Below, one piece after another: positions 37,503 through 46,899 of a stretch of DNA of 64,000 nt (position 1 is its first letter; each line of letters begins with the position of its first letter). The translations under genes and the position numbers were made by a program. The stretch covers positions 4,340,001-4,404,000 of the forward strand of contig NZ_FNTG01000001.1 in assembly GCF_900104795.1 (NCBI RefSeq), read 5' to 3'. This DNA comes from Burkholderia sp. WP9 (GTDB taxonomy: Bacteria; Pseudomonadota; Gammaproteobacteria; Burkholderiales; Burkholderiaceae). Below the pieces are notes generated by a model. That model did no database searches, was not told the DNA's origin, and saw only the letters and a program-made list of their open reading frames with translations.

Positions 37503-38129
37503 CTAGCCGCGCTGCGGCTGCGCGCCGCGCCATAACATGCGGCGAATCTGGGCGAATACGGCTTCGCGCGTCGGCGTATCGTGGACGGCCGGTTGCTGCG
37601 CCTGAGGCAGCGGCAACTGATTGGCTAGCGCCAGCATGGTGAAGCCATGCAGACTCGCCCAGTATGCGTAGCCGATCAACTGGGGATCGCCTTCCAGAAT
37701 GCCCGCGGCCACGAGCCGCTCGAAGTGCGCGCCGAGCATGCGCCACGCGCGCTGCGAAGCGGCGGCGAGTTCCGGATAGACGCTGTCCCGTTGAGTCAAA
37801 TCAAACATCAAACGGTAGGCATGCGGTTCGTCGAGTGCGAAAGCGACGTAGGCTTCGCTCACCAAAGAATGATCCGTTTCCGGGGCGGCTTTTGCTGCCG
37901 CTTCGAGGCGCGTTGCGAAGCGATTGAAGGCGGCCGCGCGGACCATCGCGAGAATCTCGTCCTTGTCGCGGAAGTAGCGATAGGGCGTCATGGCGCTGCA
38001 CCCCAACTCCTTGGCCAGTTCGCGCATCGTCACGCCCTCCGCGCCGCGCGTGGCGAACGCGTCCTCGGCCACGCGCCGCATGGCCTCGCGAAATTGCTGG
38101 ATGTCGTCGGGGGAAAGCGTTTTGGGCAT
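37503..38129 (-). CDS. TetR-family transcription regulator
   Basis: A 208-residue regulator. The N-terminal helix-turn-helix (about 20-55) has GVTMRELAKELGCSAMTPYRYFRDKDEIL. The C-terminal ligand domain contains the WASLHGFTML segment of the WHG-type TetR subgroup. A perfect dyad overlaps its own likely promoter, indicating self-repression. No obvious partner gene is adjacent; the small lipoprotein and a 65-residue gene flank it. Confidence 0.92.
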   Translation of the reverse strand: MPKTLSPDDIQQFREAMRRVAEDAFATRGAEGVTMRELAKELGCSAMTPYRYFRDKDEILAMVRAAAFNRFATRLEAAAKAAPETDHSLVSEAYVAFALDEPHAYRLMFDLTQRDSVYPELAAASQRAWRMLGAHFERLVAAGILEGDPQLIGYAYWASLHGFTMLALANQLPLPQAQQPAVHDTPTREAVFAQIRRMLWRGAQPQRG

Positions 38130-38157
38130 GCGCGAAGGCAGAAGGTCCGTCGCGTCA

Positions 38158-38172
38158 ATTTACTGCGTAAAT
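38158..38172. promoter_or_regulatory. Dyad over TetR gene promoter
   Basis: ATTTAC-TGC-GTAAAT is a perfect 15-bp dyad about 30 bp before the TetR start. On the minus strand TTGTGC, a 17-bp spacer and TAAATT make a plausible promoter whose -10 falls inside the dyad, as expected for self-repression. Confidence 0.6.
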
Positions 38173-38352
38173 GACTTGGGCACAATAAAGCGGACACGGG
38201 ACGGCGTCCTGCTTTTCGCACGAATGGTGTCCGGGCCATCTCATCGCACCGCATGCACGCGCTGCTTGCCCGCGTCACCGCGCCGGACATCGACTGACAG
38301 TCCGGCGGTGAGACGCGGTAAAACCCGTTAAATCGCGGTAAGACCCGGAAAA

Positions 38353-38550
38353 CTAGGAAAGTCGCTTGATGGCCCGCAATGCGCTATCGCCCGTTTCAGT
38401 CACGCGCCATTGTTCGTTGCCCGACGCGAGCCGTTCGAGTTGCACGAGCTGGCGTTCCAGCAGTGCGTCGAGTTCTTCTCGCTCCATGTCGACTTGATTG
38501 GGAGCGTCCTTGACGAGCAACAACGTGGCGAATTCATGCGGACTCAGCAT
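38353..38550 (-). CDS. Small conserved hypothetical protein
   Basis: A 65-residue soluble protein, MLSPHEFATLLLVKDAP onward, rich in Leu and Glu, ending WRVTETGDSALRAIKRLS. The pattern suggests a small winged-helix-like fold similar to the end of MarR-type proteins; I know of related short proteins in Burkholderia but no function. GGAGAG six bases before the ATG at 38550 sets the start; an upstream ATG would add seven residues that overlap this site. It stands alone between a TetR and a DeoR-type gene. Confidence 0.75.
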   Translation of the reverse strand: MLSPHEFATLLLVKDAPNQVDMEREELDALLERQLVQLERLASGNEQWRVTETGDSALRAIKRLS

Positions 38551-38856
38551 CGTTCTCTCCATGTCAAGCAAACGCGGACGGCCTTGCCGGCAACTGGCTC
38601 AAACCAGTGAAGTCCGCAAAGAATCAGGCGGGAGGTACGGCTAACACGACAGTTTCACGCAACCGGCGCTACGCGGAACGCGCAATGCACGCCGGGGAAC
38701 TGGAGTGTAGTCAACCGCACGTTAAACACCAAATCGGCCCCAGTAAATTTTCCCTTTGACAATTGGGCGTGTCAGCGGCGGTTGGGGGTCGCAGCCAGAC
38801 TCTTGATTTCACTCGAAGTTTCCCGTGCGCTGCAACATGGCGGAGAACGCCTGGAA
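38551..38856. other. Intergenic stretch, nothing recognised
   Basis: 306 bp between the small gene and the GlpR-type gene. TTGACA occurs at 38756-38761 on the plus strand but has no matching -10. No hairpin with a T run, and no open frame with a ribosome site. Confidence 0.4.
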
Positions 38857-39636
38857 TTATTCGGCGACATACACCTGGCAGTTGGCGGCGGTGAGCGTCT
38901 CGGTCATCTCGGCAGGCGGCGCCATGTCTGTGAACAACGCGTCGATCTGATCGAGATGGCCTTGACGGACCAGCGCGGGCCGGCCGAATTTCGAGTTGTC
39001 GGCGGCGAGGAAAACGGTGCGCGCATGCTGGATGATCGCCTCGGCCACGCGCACTTCGCGCGTATCGAAATCGCGCAGCGTGCCGTCGGGTTCGATGCTC
39101 GACGTGCCGATGATCGCGAAGTCCACCTTGAACTGCCGGATGAAATCGATCGCCAGTTCGCCGACGATCCCTTTGTCCCACGGCCGCACGATGCCGCCCG
39201 TCACCAGCACCTCGCAATCCGGATAGCCGCTCATCATGCTGGCGACGTTCAGGTTGTTGGTGATCACGCGCAGGCCGCGGTGGCGGTTGAGCGCGCGCGC
39301 TACTTCTTCGGTGGTGGTGCCGAGGTTGATGAAGAGCGAGGCCTGGTCGGGAATGTGAGTGGCCACTAGCGCTGCGATGCGCCGCTTCTCTTCATGGAAC
39401 ATGCGCTGACGCGCGGTGTAGGAGACGTTCTCGGAACTGGTCGGCAGGCTGGCGCCGCCGTGATAGCGGCGCAGCAGATTCATGTCGGCGAGCCAGTTGA
39501 CGTCGCGGCGGATCGTCTGCGGCGTCACGTCGAAGTGGGCTGCGAGGTCGTCCACGGTCACGAAGCCGTCGCGTTGCACCCACTCCAGCAGTTCCTGTTG
39601 CCGGGCGTTGAGAGTCAGGCGGGGGTCTCGGGTCAT
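38857..39636 (-). CDS. glpR: DeoR/GlpR-family repressor, probable GlpR
   Basis: A 259-residue repressor. The N-terminal winged helix (about 5-60: FVTVDDLAAHFDVTPQTIRRDVNWLAD) is of DeoR type. The sugar-phosphate-binding domain has LFINLGTTTEEVARAL and ITNNLNVA, and TSSIEPDGTLRDFD matches E. coli GlpR. Glycerol 3-phosphate is the likely inducer. The glpDKF genes lie 2 kb away on the same strand, behind unrelated genes, with a GlpR-type site in front. It is divergent from the gamma-glutamyltransferase-like gene. Confidence 0.88.
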   Translation of the reverse strand: MTRDPRLTLNARQQELLEWVQRDGFVTVDDLAAHFDVTPQTIRRDVNWLADMNLLRRYHGGASLPTSSENVSYTARQRMFHEEKRRIAALVATHIPDQASLFINLGTTTEEVARALNRHRGLRVITNNLNVASMMSGYPDCEVLVTGGIVRPWDKGIVGELAIDFIRQFKVDFAIIGTSSIEPDGTLRDFDTREVRVAEAIIQHARTVFLAADNSKFGRPALVRQGHLDQIDALFTDMAPPAEMTETLTAANCQVYVAE

Positions 39637-39989
39637 GTGTCTCGGTTCGTGGGATTTTTGTCTGCGTGACCCGCTGCCGGCGCGTCAGGCTTGGCCAGTA
39701 AGCGGGTAATGCGTGAACGGGGTGAGCGTATTGTAAGACCATCGCGCGCCTTGTCTGCCAACTCGTGCGACATGCATAAGACGTGAGACGACGGTGCGGC
39801 GGCCGGCGAGACGCATTCAGGTTGTTTACGCATTTATTCAGTTCATAAATGAATTTGTTTTTTGGGTCGGATCACGATGCAATCCCGGGTTCTTCGTTTG
39901 ATTCGTGCTTCGCCGGCGTTTTCCTGATTCGCCCGTTTCCGATGGTTCCGCGTTCCGCAAGCCGGGCCGCGCTTTCAAGAGTGTTCGAC
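39637..39989. other. Divergent region glpR / GGT-like gene
   Basis: Contains the dyad CATTTAT-N7-ATAAATG (39831-39851), and a possible plus-strand promoter TTGTTT (39822-39827), 16-bp spacer, CATAAA (39844-39849), which the dyad would overlap. The leader to the next gene would be long (about 130 nt). An in-frame extension of that gene back to 39849 reads as unlikely protein. Confidence 0.4.
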
Positions 39990-41627
39990 ATGACTGGCTT
40001 CAACTGGCAAAACCCTTATCCGACGCCGCGTCTTCCTGTATTCGCGCGCAACATCGTTTCGACTTCGCATCCGCTCGCGGCGCAAGCCGGGCTGCGCATG
40101 CTCTGGAAGGGCGGCAATGCCGTCGATGCGGCCATTGCGGCAGCGGCCGCTATCACGGTGGTCGAACCGGTATCGTGCGGTTTGGGCGGCGACGCCTTCG
40201 CGCTGGTGTGGGACGGCAAGAAGCTGCATGGCCTGAACGCGTCGGGCGTGTCGCCGGCGGCATGGAACGTCGACTACTTCAAGCGCAAGTACGGCGAAGA
40301 AAACGGTCTCGCGAAGCAGCCCACGCGTGGCTGGGACGCGGTGACGGTGCCTGGCGTGATCGCCGGCTGGGAAGCACTGCATCAGAAATTCGGCACGCTG
40401 CCGTTCGCCGACCTGATGGAGCCGGCCATCGAGATCGCCGAGCGCGGTCATGCGGTGGCAAGCATCGTCGCCTATAAATGGGCCGCGGCCGTGCCGGAAC
40501 TGAAGGACCTGCCGGGCTTCGCGCAAACCTTCATGCCGCGCGGCCGCGCGCCTGAAGTGAGTGAGCTGGTACGCTTTCCCGGCCACGCAAAGACACTGCG
40601 CAAGCTTGCCGAGCAAGGCCCGCGCGCGTACTACGAGGGCGAGATCGCCGAGCAGATCGCCGCGTTTGCGCGCGAAGGCGGCGGCGCGCTGACCACCGAC
40701 GATCTGCGCAACTACAAAGCGGATTGGGTCGAGCCGATCGGCAAGGACTATCGCGGTTACACGGTGCACGAGATTCCGCCGAACGGGCAGGGCATTGCGG
40801 CGCTGATCGCGCTGGGCATCCTCGAAAAATTCGATGTGAAGGAACTGGCGGTCGACAACGTCGAGTCGCAGCACTTGCAGATCGAAGCCATGAAGCTCGC
40901 GTTCGCCGATGTCTATCGCTACGTGGCCGATCCGCGTTCGATGGAAGTCACGCCCGAGCAGATGCTTGATGACGCGTACCTGACCTCGCGCGCCAAGCTG
41001 ATCGATCACAAGCGCGCCACGCAGTTCGACTTTGGCATGCCGAAGGCCGGCGGCACGATCTACATGTCGGTGGCGGACGAGCGCGGCATGATGGTCAGCT
41101 TCATCCAGTCGAATTACATGGGCTTCGGCTCGGGCATCGTGGTGCCGGACAGCGGCATCGCCATGCAGAACCGCGGTTGCGGTTTTTCGATGGACCCAAA
41201 GTCGCCGAACGTGGTGGAAGGCGGCAAGCGTCCGTTCCACACGATCATTCCGTCGTTCCTCACGCAGCAGGTGAACGGCCAGCAGGAAGCGGTGATGAGC
41301 TTCGGCGTGATGGGCGGCGACATGCAGCCGCAAGGTCATCTGCAATCCATCGTGCGGATGCTCGACTACGGTCAGCAGCCGCAGGCCGCGTGCGACGCGC
41401 CGCGCTGGAAGGTCAATCGCGACTTCACGATCGACATCGAGTCGACGCTCGATCCGAAGACCGCCGAGGCCTTGCAGAAGCGCGGCCACGTCATCAAATC
41501 GGTGGACGATCCGTACATGGACTTCGGCTCCGGCCAGTACATCTGGAAGCTCGATCGCAACGATCCGGAGCACGGCTATGTGGCGGCGAGCGACAGCCGC
41601 CGTGACGGGCTGGCCGCCGGGTTCTGA
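39990..41627 (+). CDS. Gamma-glutamyltransferase-like Ntn hydrolase
   Basis: Family members cleave gamma-glutamyl bonds after cutting themselves to expose a Thr. The likely nucleophile is Thr356 in AGGTIYMSVADERG. Upstream conserved tracts are GGNAVDAAIAAAAAITVVEP and SCGLGGDAFALVW, and downstream FGVMGGDMQPQGHLQ. From ATG 39990 (MTGFNWQNPY) it has 545 residues and no clear signal peptide, so it resembles the cytosolic YwrD-like group rather than periplasmic Ggt. Glutathione as substrate is not certain. An MHS transporter lies 207 bp downstream. Confidence 0.9.
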   Translation: MTGFNWQNPYPTPRLPVFARNIVSTSHPLAAQAGLRMLWKGGNAVDAAIAAAAAITVVEPVSCGLGGDAFALVWDGKKLHGLNASGVSPAAWNVDYFKRKYGEENGLAKQPTRGWDAVTVPGVIAGWEALHQKFGTLPFADLMEPAIEIAERGHAVASIVAYKWAAAVPELKDLPGFAQTFMPRGRAPEVSELVRFPGHAKTLRKLAEQGPRAYYEGEIAEQIAAFAREGGGALTTDDLRNYKADWVEPIGKDYRGYTVHEIPPNGQGIAALIALGILEKFDVKELAVDNVESQHLQIEAMKLAFADVYRYVADPRSMEVTPEQMLDDAYLTSRAKLIDHKRATQFDFGMPKAGGTIYMSVADERGMMVSFIQSNYMGFGSGIVVPDSGIAMQNRGCGFSMDPKSPNVVEGGKRPFHTIIPSFLTQQVNGQQEAVMSFGVMGGDMQPQGHLQSIVRMLDYGQQPQAACDAPRWKVNRDFTIDIESTLDPKTAEALQKRGHVIKSVDDPYMDFGSGQYIWKLDRNDPEHGYVAASDSRRDGLAAGF

Positions 41628-41834
41628 AAGCATCCACGCGCGCGGCGGCCGCCCATCGAGTCGGCCGCTTCGCTACGCGCGCAGCCACGCACGCGCGGCA
41701 TCGTGCACGGAGTCGGCGGCGCGCGTGACCGACTGCCATTTCACGGCATCGCAACAATCAGAATTGCCGGACGCCAACGGCGCTTCCGGTACACCCGGCA
41801 TCGGGCATCAGACCTCAGACAGGCAGGAGACTTC

Positions 41835-43199
41835 ATGCAGACCCCCGCGTCGCCCACGGCGACAACTTCCGCTCATTCTCGATCGGCACCGCTTTCCAAA
41901 GCGATGGTGCGGCGGATCGTGTTTTCGTCGTCGGTCGGCAATGCACTCGAGTGGTTCGACTTTCTGGTCTACGGTTACTTCGCGACCATCATCGCCAAAC
42001 AGTTTTTCCCGATGCAGGACGAGTGGCTCTCCACGCTGCTCGCCATCGCCACCTTCGGCATCTCGTTCCTCATGCGGCCACTGGGCGCGGTGGTGCTGGG
42101 CATCTACGGCGACCGCAAGGGACGCAAGGCCGCGCTGACGCTCGCCATCGCGCTGATGATGGTCGGCACCTTCACGATGGCCGTGATGCCGCCGTACGCG
42201 TCGATCGGCATTGCAGCGCCGATCCTGATTCTGCTCGCGCGGCTCGTGCAAGGCTTCGCGGTGGGCGGCGAGTTCGGCAGTGCGACGGCCTTCATGGTCG
42301 AACATAGCGCGTCGCGCCGCGGCTATTACGCGAGCTGGCAGTTCGCGAGCCAGGGGCTCGCCGCGATCACCGCGGCCGCGTTCGGCTCGCTGCTGACCGC
42401 GTGGCTGCCGTCCGAGCAACTGAATAACTGGGGCTGGCGCATTCCGTTCGTGTTCGGTTTGCTGGTCGGCCCGGTGGGCTATTACATCCGTTCGCACCTC
42501 GACGAGACGCCCGAGTTCCTGGCGCTGCGCGCCGCGCGTGAGGCGAGCGGCACTCGCGCGGCGGCGAGCGAAGAGAAGGACGCGTCGTTCGCCAGCCAGT
42601 GGGTCAACCTGCTGCTTGCCGTTGGCATCGTCGCGCAATCCACGGTGGGCGTGTACGTGCTGCAACTCTACATGCCGATGTACGCCGTCAAGCAATTGCA
42701 TATGCCGGCGGCGGCATCGTTCGGCGTGGTGGTGCTCAATGGCGGCCTGCAGTTTCTGCTTTCGCCGGTGATGGGTGCGTTGTCCGATCGCATTGGCCGG
42801 ATTCGCATCATGCTAACCACGTCGATCCTGATGGGGGCGCTGATCTATCCGATGTTCGCGCTGTTGCAGACTCATCCGACCATCGGCTGGCTGCTGCTGT
42901 TGCAGGGCACGGCGGGCATTTTCAAGGCCGCCTATTCCGGGCCGATGCCCGCCTTGATGTCCGAGATCTTTCCAACGCAGGTGCGCTCGACCGGTCTTTC
43001 AATCGCTTACAGCATCGGCGTGACGATCTTCGGCGGCTTCGCACCGACGATCGTCGAAACGTTCATTCACCTGACCGGCGACAAACTTGCGCCCAGCTAC
43101 TACGTGCTGATTGCCGCGGTGCTGTCTGGCCTCTCGCTCATCGTCGTGGCCTGGCGCGTGCGCCGCGTCCGTGTGCCTCAAGGTGTACAGCCTGCCTGA
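41835..43199 (+). CDS. MFS transporter, metabolite:H+ symporter family
   Basis: A 454-residue inner-membrane symporter with 12 hydrophobic segments. The hallmark SSSVGNALEWFDFLVYGYFA near the start, GDRKGRKAAL between helices 2 and 3, and VGGEFGSATAFMVEH identify the MHS group (ProP, KgtP, ShiA, citrate carriers). AGGAGA six bases before the ATG at 41835 fixes the start. It probably imports an organic acid or zwitterion. It may be co-expressed with the GGT-like gene 207 bp upstream; a terminator follows. Confidence 0.93.
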   Translation: MQTPASPTATTSAHSRSAPLSKAMVRRIVFSSSVGNALEWFDFLVYGYFATIIAKQFFPMQDEWLSTLLAIATFGISFLMRPLGAVVLGIYGDRKGRKAALTLAIALMMVGTFTMAVMPPYASIGIAAPILILLARLVQGFAVGGEFGSATAFMVEHSASRRGYYASWQFASQGLAAITAAAFGSLLTAWLPSEQLNNWGWRIPFVFGLLVGPVGYYIRSHLDETPEFLALRAAREASGTRAAASEEKDASFASQWVNLLLAVGIVAQSTVGVYVLQLYMPMYAVKQLHMPAAASFGVVVLNGGLQFLLSPVMGALSDRIGRIRIMLTTSILMGALIYPMFALLQTHPTIGWLLLLQGTAGIFKAAYSGPMPALMSEIFPTQVRSTGLSIAYSIGVTIFGGFAPTIVETFIHLTGDKLAPSYYVLIAAVLSGLSLIVVAWRVRRVRVPQGVQPA

Positions 43200-43277
43200 G
43201 CGGCCAGGGCCGGTTGCTTCGAATCGGCACATCGCCCGGTCCTGCCAGTCCTCATCGACGATGATCGTCGCAGACTT

Positions 43278-43305
43278 AAGCCAGCTCTTCGAGCTGGCTT
43301 TTTTT
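43278..43305 (+). terminator. Terminator after MHS transporter
   Basis: AAGCCAGCTC (43278-43287), loop TTC, GAGCTGGCTT (43291-43300), then more T residues. Strong, about 80 bp past the stop. The rest of 43200-43546 holds no feature I recognise. Confidence 0.92.
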
Positions 43306-43546
43306 CTGCCTCGCGCGCCGCGCTTTTATCCGACCGAATGTTTTGACTACCCGAAATTGGAACTGCCGCGTCTCGGCATGGTCTGTGCTGGGTTATCTGC
43401 AGAGTTGCGAAACACCGGCTAAGATGCAAGATACAAGGGGTTAACTCTAATCAAGGCGCTGTATCTGACACGGCGGACCGCTCGGGCGAGAGCGGGCTGT
43501 TTCGAGCATGCTCCACGAGTCGATACAGTTTTCGGAGCAAGACACG

Positions 43547-44374
43547 ATGCACACAGAGCTGAACCATGTCATGCCTTGGCGGATCGAGGATATCGACCTC
43601 ACCCGCATTGATCGGCAAAAGGCCGTCGCTAACGAAGATTTGCTGCTGCTGCTGTGCGCGTCTTCGTTTATTGAAAGCGGCTCCGATCTTTACACCAGCA
43701 ATCTGAGTACGTTCTTTAACGGCGATCCTGAAGTCTCGGCCTGGCTCAACCAGGAGTGGGAGCCGGAAGAGTTGCAGCATGGCCGCGCGCTCAAGACGTA
43801 TATCGCTTACGTGTGGCCGGAGTTCGACTGGGACACGGCATTTCGCAATTTCATGGAAGAGTACTCGCTGACCTGTTCGGTGGAGGACTTCGAGAAGACC
43901 CGCGCGCTCGAAATGGTCGCGCGCTGCGTGGTGGAGACCGGCACGGCTACGCTGTATCGCGCGATCGGCGAGTGCTCGGACGAGCCGGTGCTCAAGCAGA
44001 TCACCGACAACATCCGCACCGACGAAGTCCGTCACTACAAGCACTTTTTCAAGTACTTCAAGAAGTACAACAGGATCGAAGGCAACGGCCGTCTCGCAGT
44101 GCTGGGCGCGCTGATGCGCCGCGTAATGGAGATCAAGAACGAAGACTCGGAGATCGCTTTGCGGCATGTCTTCGCGGTTCGTTATCCGGAACGCGTGCAT
44201 GACTCGGCCTATAACCGCGAACGCGCGGCGCGTATCAATGCGCTGGTGCGGCGTAACCTGTCGGCGGATATGTGCGTGAAGATGCTGCTCAAGCCGCTCG
44301 ATCTGCCGGCGAGGATTCAGCCGGGCGTGCATTACCCACTCGCCAAGATCACGCAGCACGTTTTTTTCCGCTGA
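43547..44374 (+). CDS. Ferritin-like diiron-fold protein
   Basis: A 275-residue helical protein with the spacing of a diiron carboxylate site: EEPEELQH-type (WEPEELQHG) and later DEVRHYKHFFKY, each giving ExxH, plus Glu residues in helices between. This matches the ferritin-like/acyl-ACP-desaturase-like group; substrate unknown. I favour ATG 43547 (MHTELNHVMPW) since GGAG lies nine bases upstream; ATG 43508 would add 13 residues without a good site. No signal peptide. A flavin-barrel gene follows 120 bp downstream, beyond a terminator. Confidence 0.85.
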   Translation: MHTELNHVMPWRIEDIDLTRIDRQKAVANEDLLLLLCASSFIESGSDLYTSNLSTFFNGDPEVSAWLNQEWEPEELQHGRALKTYIAYVWPEFDWDTAFRNFMEEYSLTCSVEDFEKTRALEMVARCVVETGTATLYRAIGECSDEPVLKQITDNIRTDEVRHYKHFFKYFKKYNRIEGNGRLAVLGALMRRVMEIKNEDSEIALRHVFAVRYPERVHDSAYNRERAARINALVRRNLSADMCVKMLLKPLDLPARIQPGVHYPLAKITQHVFFR

Positions 44375-44420
44375 CCGCGCGGATCGGCCTGCCGTCGGCC
44401 TGCGTCGACGGCTCGCTTTG

Positions 44421-44453
44421 AAAATGGCCCGCTCGTGCGGGCCATTTGTTTTT
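44421..44453 (+). terminator. Terminator after ferritin-like gene
   Basis: AAATGGCCCGC (44422-44432), loop TCGT, GCGGGCCATTT (44437-44447), then GTTTTT. Strong stem. Confidence 0.9.
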
Positions 44454-44494
44454 CAAGGCATGATGCGTGATTGGCCACTTCCAACCGGATCGAC

Positions 44495-45022
44495 ATGATG
44501 AGCGATTCCCCCGCCTCCGAACGCCCGCTTGAACACAACGTGTTCGATGAATGGCCCGACGCCGTGCGCGCGTTGTTCGACGGTTCGTCGCTTGCGAGTA
44601 AGACGGGTTTTACCGCGTCGCTGCTGAGCGTCGATACGAATGGCCATGTGCGCACGTCGCTGCTTGGCGTCGGCGAGTTGTATGCGCCTGATTCGCGCAC
44701 GCTATGCATCGCGTTGTGGCCGCAAGCGAGGGCGACGCGCGCCATTACGCAAAGCGGCCGGGCGGCACTGACCTTTGTTTGCGACGAAGCGTTTTATCAG
44801 GTGCAGCTGCTGATGACGCCGCTAGCGAGTGTTGCCGGCGATGCCAGCGGGCTCGTCTATCTGCACGGTTCGATTGACACGGCTGAGGCGCAAAGCGTTC
44901 GTTATGCGCGCCTGACTAGCGGCATTACGTTCGCCCTGGAAGGGGAGGGAAAGGCGGTGCTCGACCGATGGGAGTGGCAGATCGAACACCTGAAGCAAGC
45001 AGCGGCTGCTGCTGGCCGCTAG
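44495..45022 (+). CDS. Flavin split-barrel (PNPOx-like) protein
   Basis: A 175-residue protein resembling pyridoxamine 5'-phosphate oxidase-like barrels that bind FMN, F420 or haem. The tract GFTASLLSVDTNGHVRTSLLGVGELYAPDSRTL and the later ATRAITQSGRAALTFV form the barrel core. No catalytic residues are diagnostic, so function is open. ATG 44495 or 44498 are the sensible starts; the upstream TTG adds little. It ends 100 bp before the convergent rhlE, with a hairpin between. Confidence 0.82.
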   Translation: MMSDSPASERPLEHNVFDEWPDAVRALFDGSSLASKTGFTASLLSVDTNGHVRTSLLGVGELYAPDSRTLCIALWPQARATRAITQSGRAALTFVCDEAFYQVQLLMTPLASVAGDASGLVYLHGSIDTAEAQSVRYARLTSGITFALEGEGKAVLDRWEWQIEHLKQAAAAAGR

Positions 45023-45037
45023 TCGTTGTTTGCGAGA

Positions 45038-45064
45038 AAGCGGCGGCCGATGTGGCCGCCGCTT
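45038..45064. terminator. Hairpin between convergent genes
   Basis: AAGCGGCGGCC (45038-45048), loop GATGT, GGCCGCCGCTT (45054-45064). Short T tails on both sides make it a possible bidirectional terminator. A GGGCTTGGCGCA-type direct repeat follows at 45066-45103. Confidence 0.6.
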
Positions 45065-45121
45065 GGAGGCTTGGCGCAGGGGCTTGGCGCAGGGGCTTAG
45101 CGCAAACCTCAACGCAAAACC

Positions 45122-46684
45122 TCAACGCCCGCGCTGGCCGCTGCGCGTGGGCTGGCCACCGCGCGGCGCGTCGTTGCGCGGCTTCGCGCCACCCAGCAAC
45201 GCGCCCGGATTGCCGCCTTGCGGCTTCGCACCCTGCGGCTTACGCGGCGCATGCTGAGCGGCACTGCCTTCATGCGCGACGGCACGGGGCCGATCGTCGT
45301 GGCGCTGACCGTCACGACGCGCCTGGCCGCCGTTGCCGGTCGGCTTCGCACCCTGAGGCTTCGGTTGCTGCTGACCGTTCGCCGGGCGTTGACCCGAGCG
45401 TTGTGCCGGTTTCGCAGAACCGCCGCCATCGCGCCGTGCGTCGTCGCGCTTCGGTGCGCCTTGACCCTGACGCGGCGAGCGACCACCACCGCCGCCACCA
45501 CCCTGGCCGCGGCGCAGGATCGGCTCCGGCTTCGCGGTCGGGTCCGGCTCGAAGCCGGCGATCACTTCCTGCGGCACCGGACGCTTGATCAGCTTCTCGA
45601 TGTCCTTCAGCAATTGCAGTTCGTCGACGCACACCAGCGAAACCGCTTCGCCCGTCGCGCCTGCGCGGCCCGTACGGCCGATGCGGTGCACGTAGTCTTC
45701 CGGCACATTCGGCAGATCGTAGTTGACCACGTGCGGCAATTGATCGATATCGATGCCGCGCGCGGCGATGTCGGTCGCCACCAGCACCTGCAGCGTACCG
45801 TCCTTGAACTCGGCGAGCGCGCGGGTACGGGCCGACTGGCTCTTGTTGCCGTGAATCGCCAGCGAGTTGATGCCGTCCTTCGTCAACTGTTCAGCAAGGC
45901 GGTTGGCGCCGTGCTTGGTGCGCGTGAACACCAGCACCTGGAACCAGTTGTGCTGTTTGATCAGATGCGTGAGCAGTTCGCGCTTCTTGTCGCGATCCAC
46001 CGGGTGAATCTTCTGCGCGACCGTTTCCGCCGTCGTATTGCGGCGCGCGACTTCGATCAACGCCGGCGAGTCGAGCAGATTGTCGGCGAGCGTCTTGATC
46101 TCGTCGGAGAAGGTGGCCGAGAACAGCAGGTTCTGACGCTTCGGCGGCAGCTTGGCGAGCACGCGCTTGATGTCATGGATGAAGCCCATATCGAGCATGC
46201 GGTCGGCTTCGTCGAGCACGAGAATCTCGAGATGCGACAGGTCGATGGTCTTCTGCTGCATGTGGTCGAGCAAACGGCCCGGCGTCGCGACGACGATGTC
46301 CACGCCGCTCCTCAACGCGCCGATCTGCGGATTGATGCCGACACCGCCGAACATCACGGTCGACTTCAGCTTCAGATACTTGCCGTAGGCGCGCACGCTT
46401 TCTTCGACCTGTGCGGCCAGCTCACGCGTGGGCGTGAGTATTAGCGCGCGCACCGCGCGCTTGCCCGAGCCGGTCGCAACGGCGGGCATGGAGTTCAGAC
46501 GTTGCAAGATAGGCAACGTGAAGCCGGCGGTCTTGCCGGTGCCGGTTTGCGCACCGGCCAGCAGGTCGCCGCCATTGAGCACGGCGGGAATCGCTTGCGT
46601 CTGGATCGGAGTCGGCGTGGTGTAGCCAAGTTCGTGGACAGCGCGGACCAACGGTTCGGACAAGCCGAGAGAATCAAAAGACAT
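45122..46684 (-). CDS. rhlE: DEAD-box RNA helicase RhlE
   Basis: ATP-dependent RNA helicase in ribosome assembly and RNA turnover. AQTGTGKT (motif I) is at 45-52, DEAD at 158-161, SAT in LLFSATFSD, and [10 protein letters not shown] (motif VI) near 350. The last ~120 residues are a basic, Gly/Gln/Pro/Arg-rich tail with [11 protein letters not shown] repeats, expected to be disordered and to bind RNA. I chose ATG 46684 ([11 protein letters not shown]), giving 520 residues; the longer frame adds 13 residues. Typical of betaproteobacterial RhlE, which often varies in tail length. Confidence 0.95.
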   Translation of the reverse strand: MSFDSLGLSEPLVRAVHELGYTTPTPIQTQAIPAVLNGGDLLAGAQTGTGKTAGFTLPILQRLNSMPAVATGSGKRAVRALILTPTRELAAQVEESVRAYGKYLKLKSTVMFGGVGINPQIGALRSGVDIVVATPGRLLDHMQQKTIDLSHLEILVLDEADRMLDMGFIHDIKRVLAKLPPKRQNLLFSATFSDEIKTLADNLLDSPALIEVARRNTTAETVAQKIHPVDRDKKRELLTHLIKQHNWFQVLVFTRTKHGANRLAEQLTKDGINSLAIHGNKSQSARTRALAEFKDGTLQVLVATDIAARGIDIDQLPHVVNYDLPNVPEDYVHRIGRTGRAGATGEAVSLVCVDELQLLKDIEKLIKRPVPQEVIAGFEPDPTAKPEPILRRGQGGGGGGGRSPRQGQGAPKRDDARRDGGGSAKPAQRSGQRPANGQQQPKPQGAKPTGNGGQARRDGQRHDDRPRAVAHEGSAAQHAPRKPQGAKPQGGNPGALLGGAKPRNDAPRGGQPTRSGQRGR

Positions 46685-46899
46685 AAAAGCTCTTTGCAAT
46701 GCAGTTTCGCGAACGGCACACATGGGCCCAGGCAGGCATCAACGCGGCATGAACACACCCACATGGCATGTTCGAGGCCCGAAGCCCAGTTCCCGGTCGC
46801 AGAGAAATCGGCGGCACGCGGGAAGCGCGTGCCGAATGCTTCAACGCGCTATGCAGACACGTTGACTGGCCTTAAGTTGCATTTCGCCGCCGTGGGATG

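Noticed and set aside
39849..39989. 47-residue N-terminal extension of the GGT-like protein
   Set aside because: It begins inside a palindrome and possible -10, and reads as neither a signal peptide nor a family domain.
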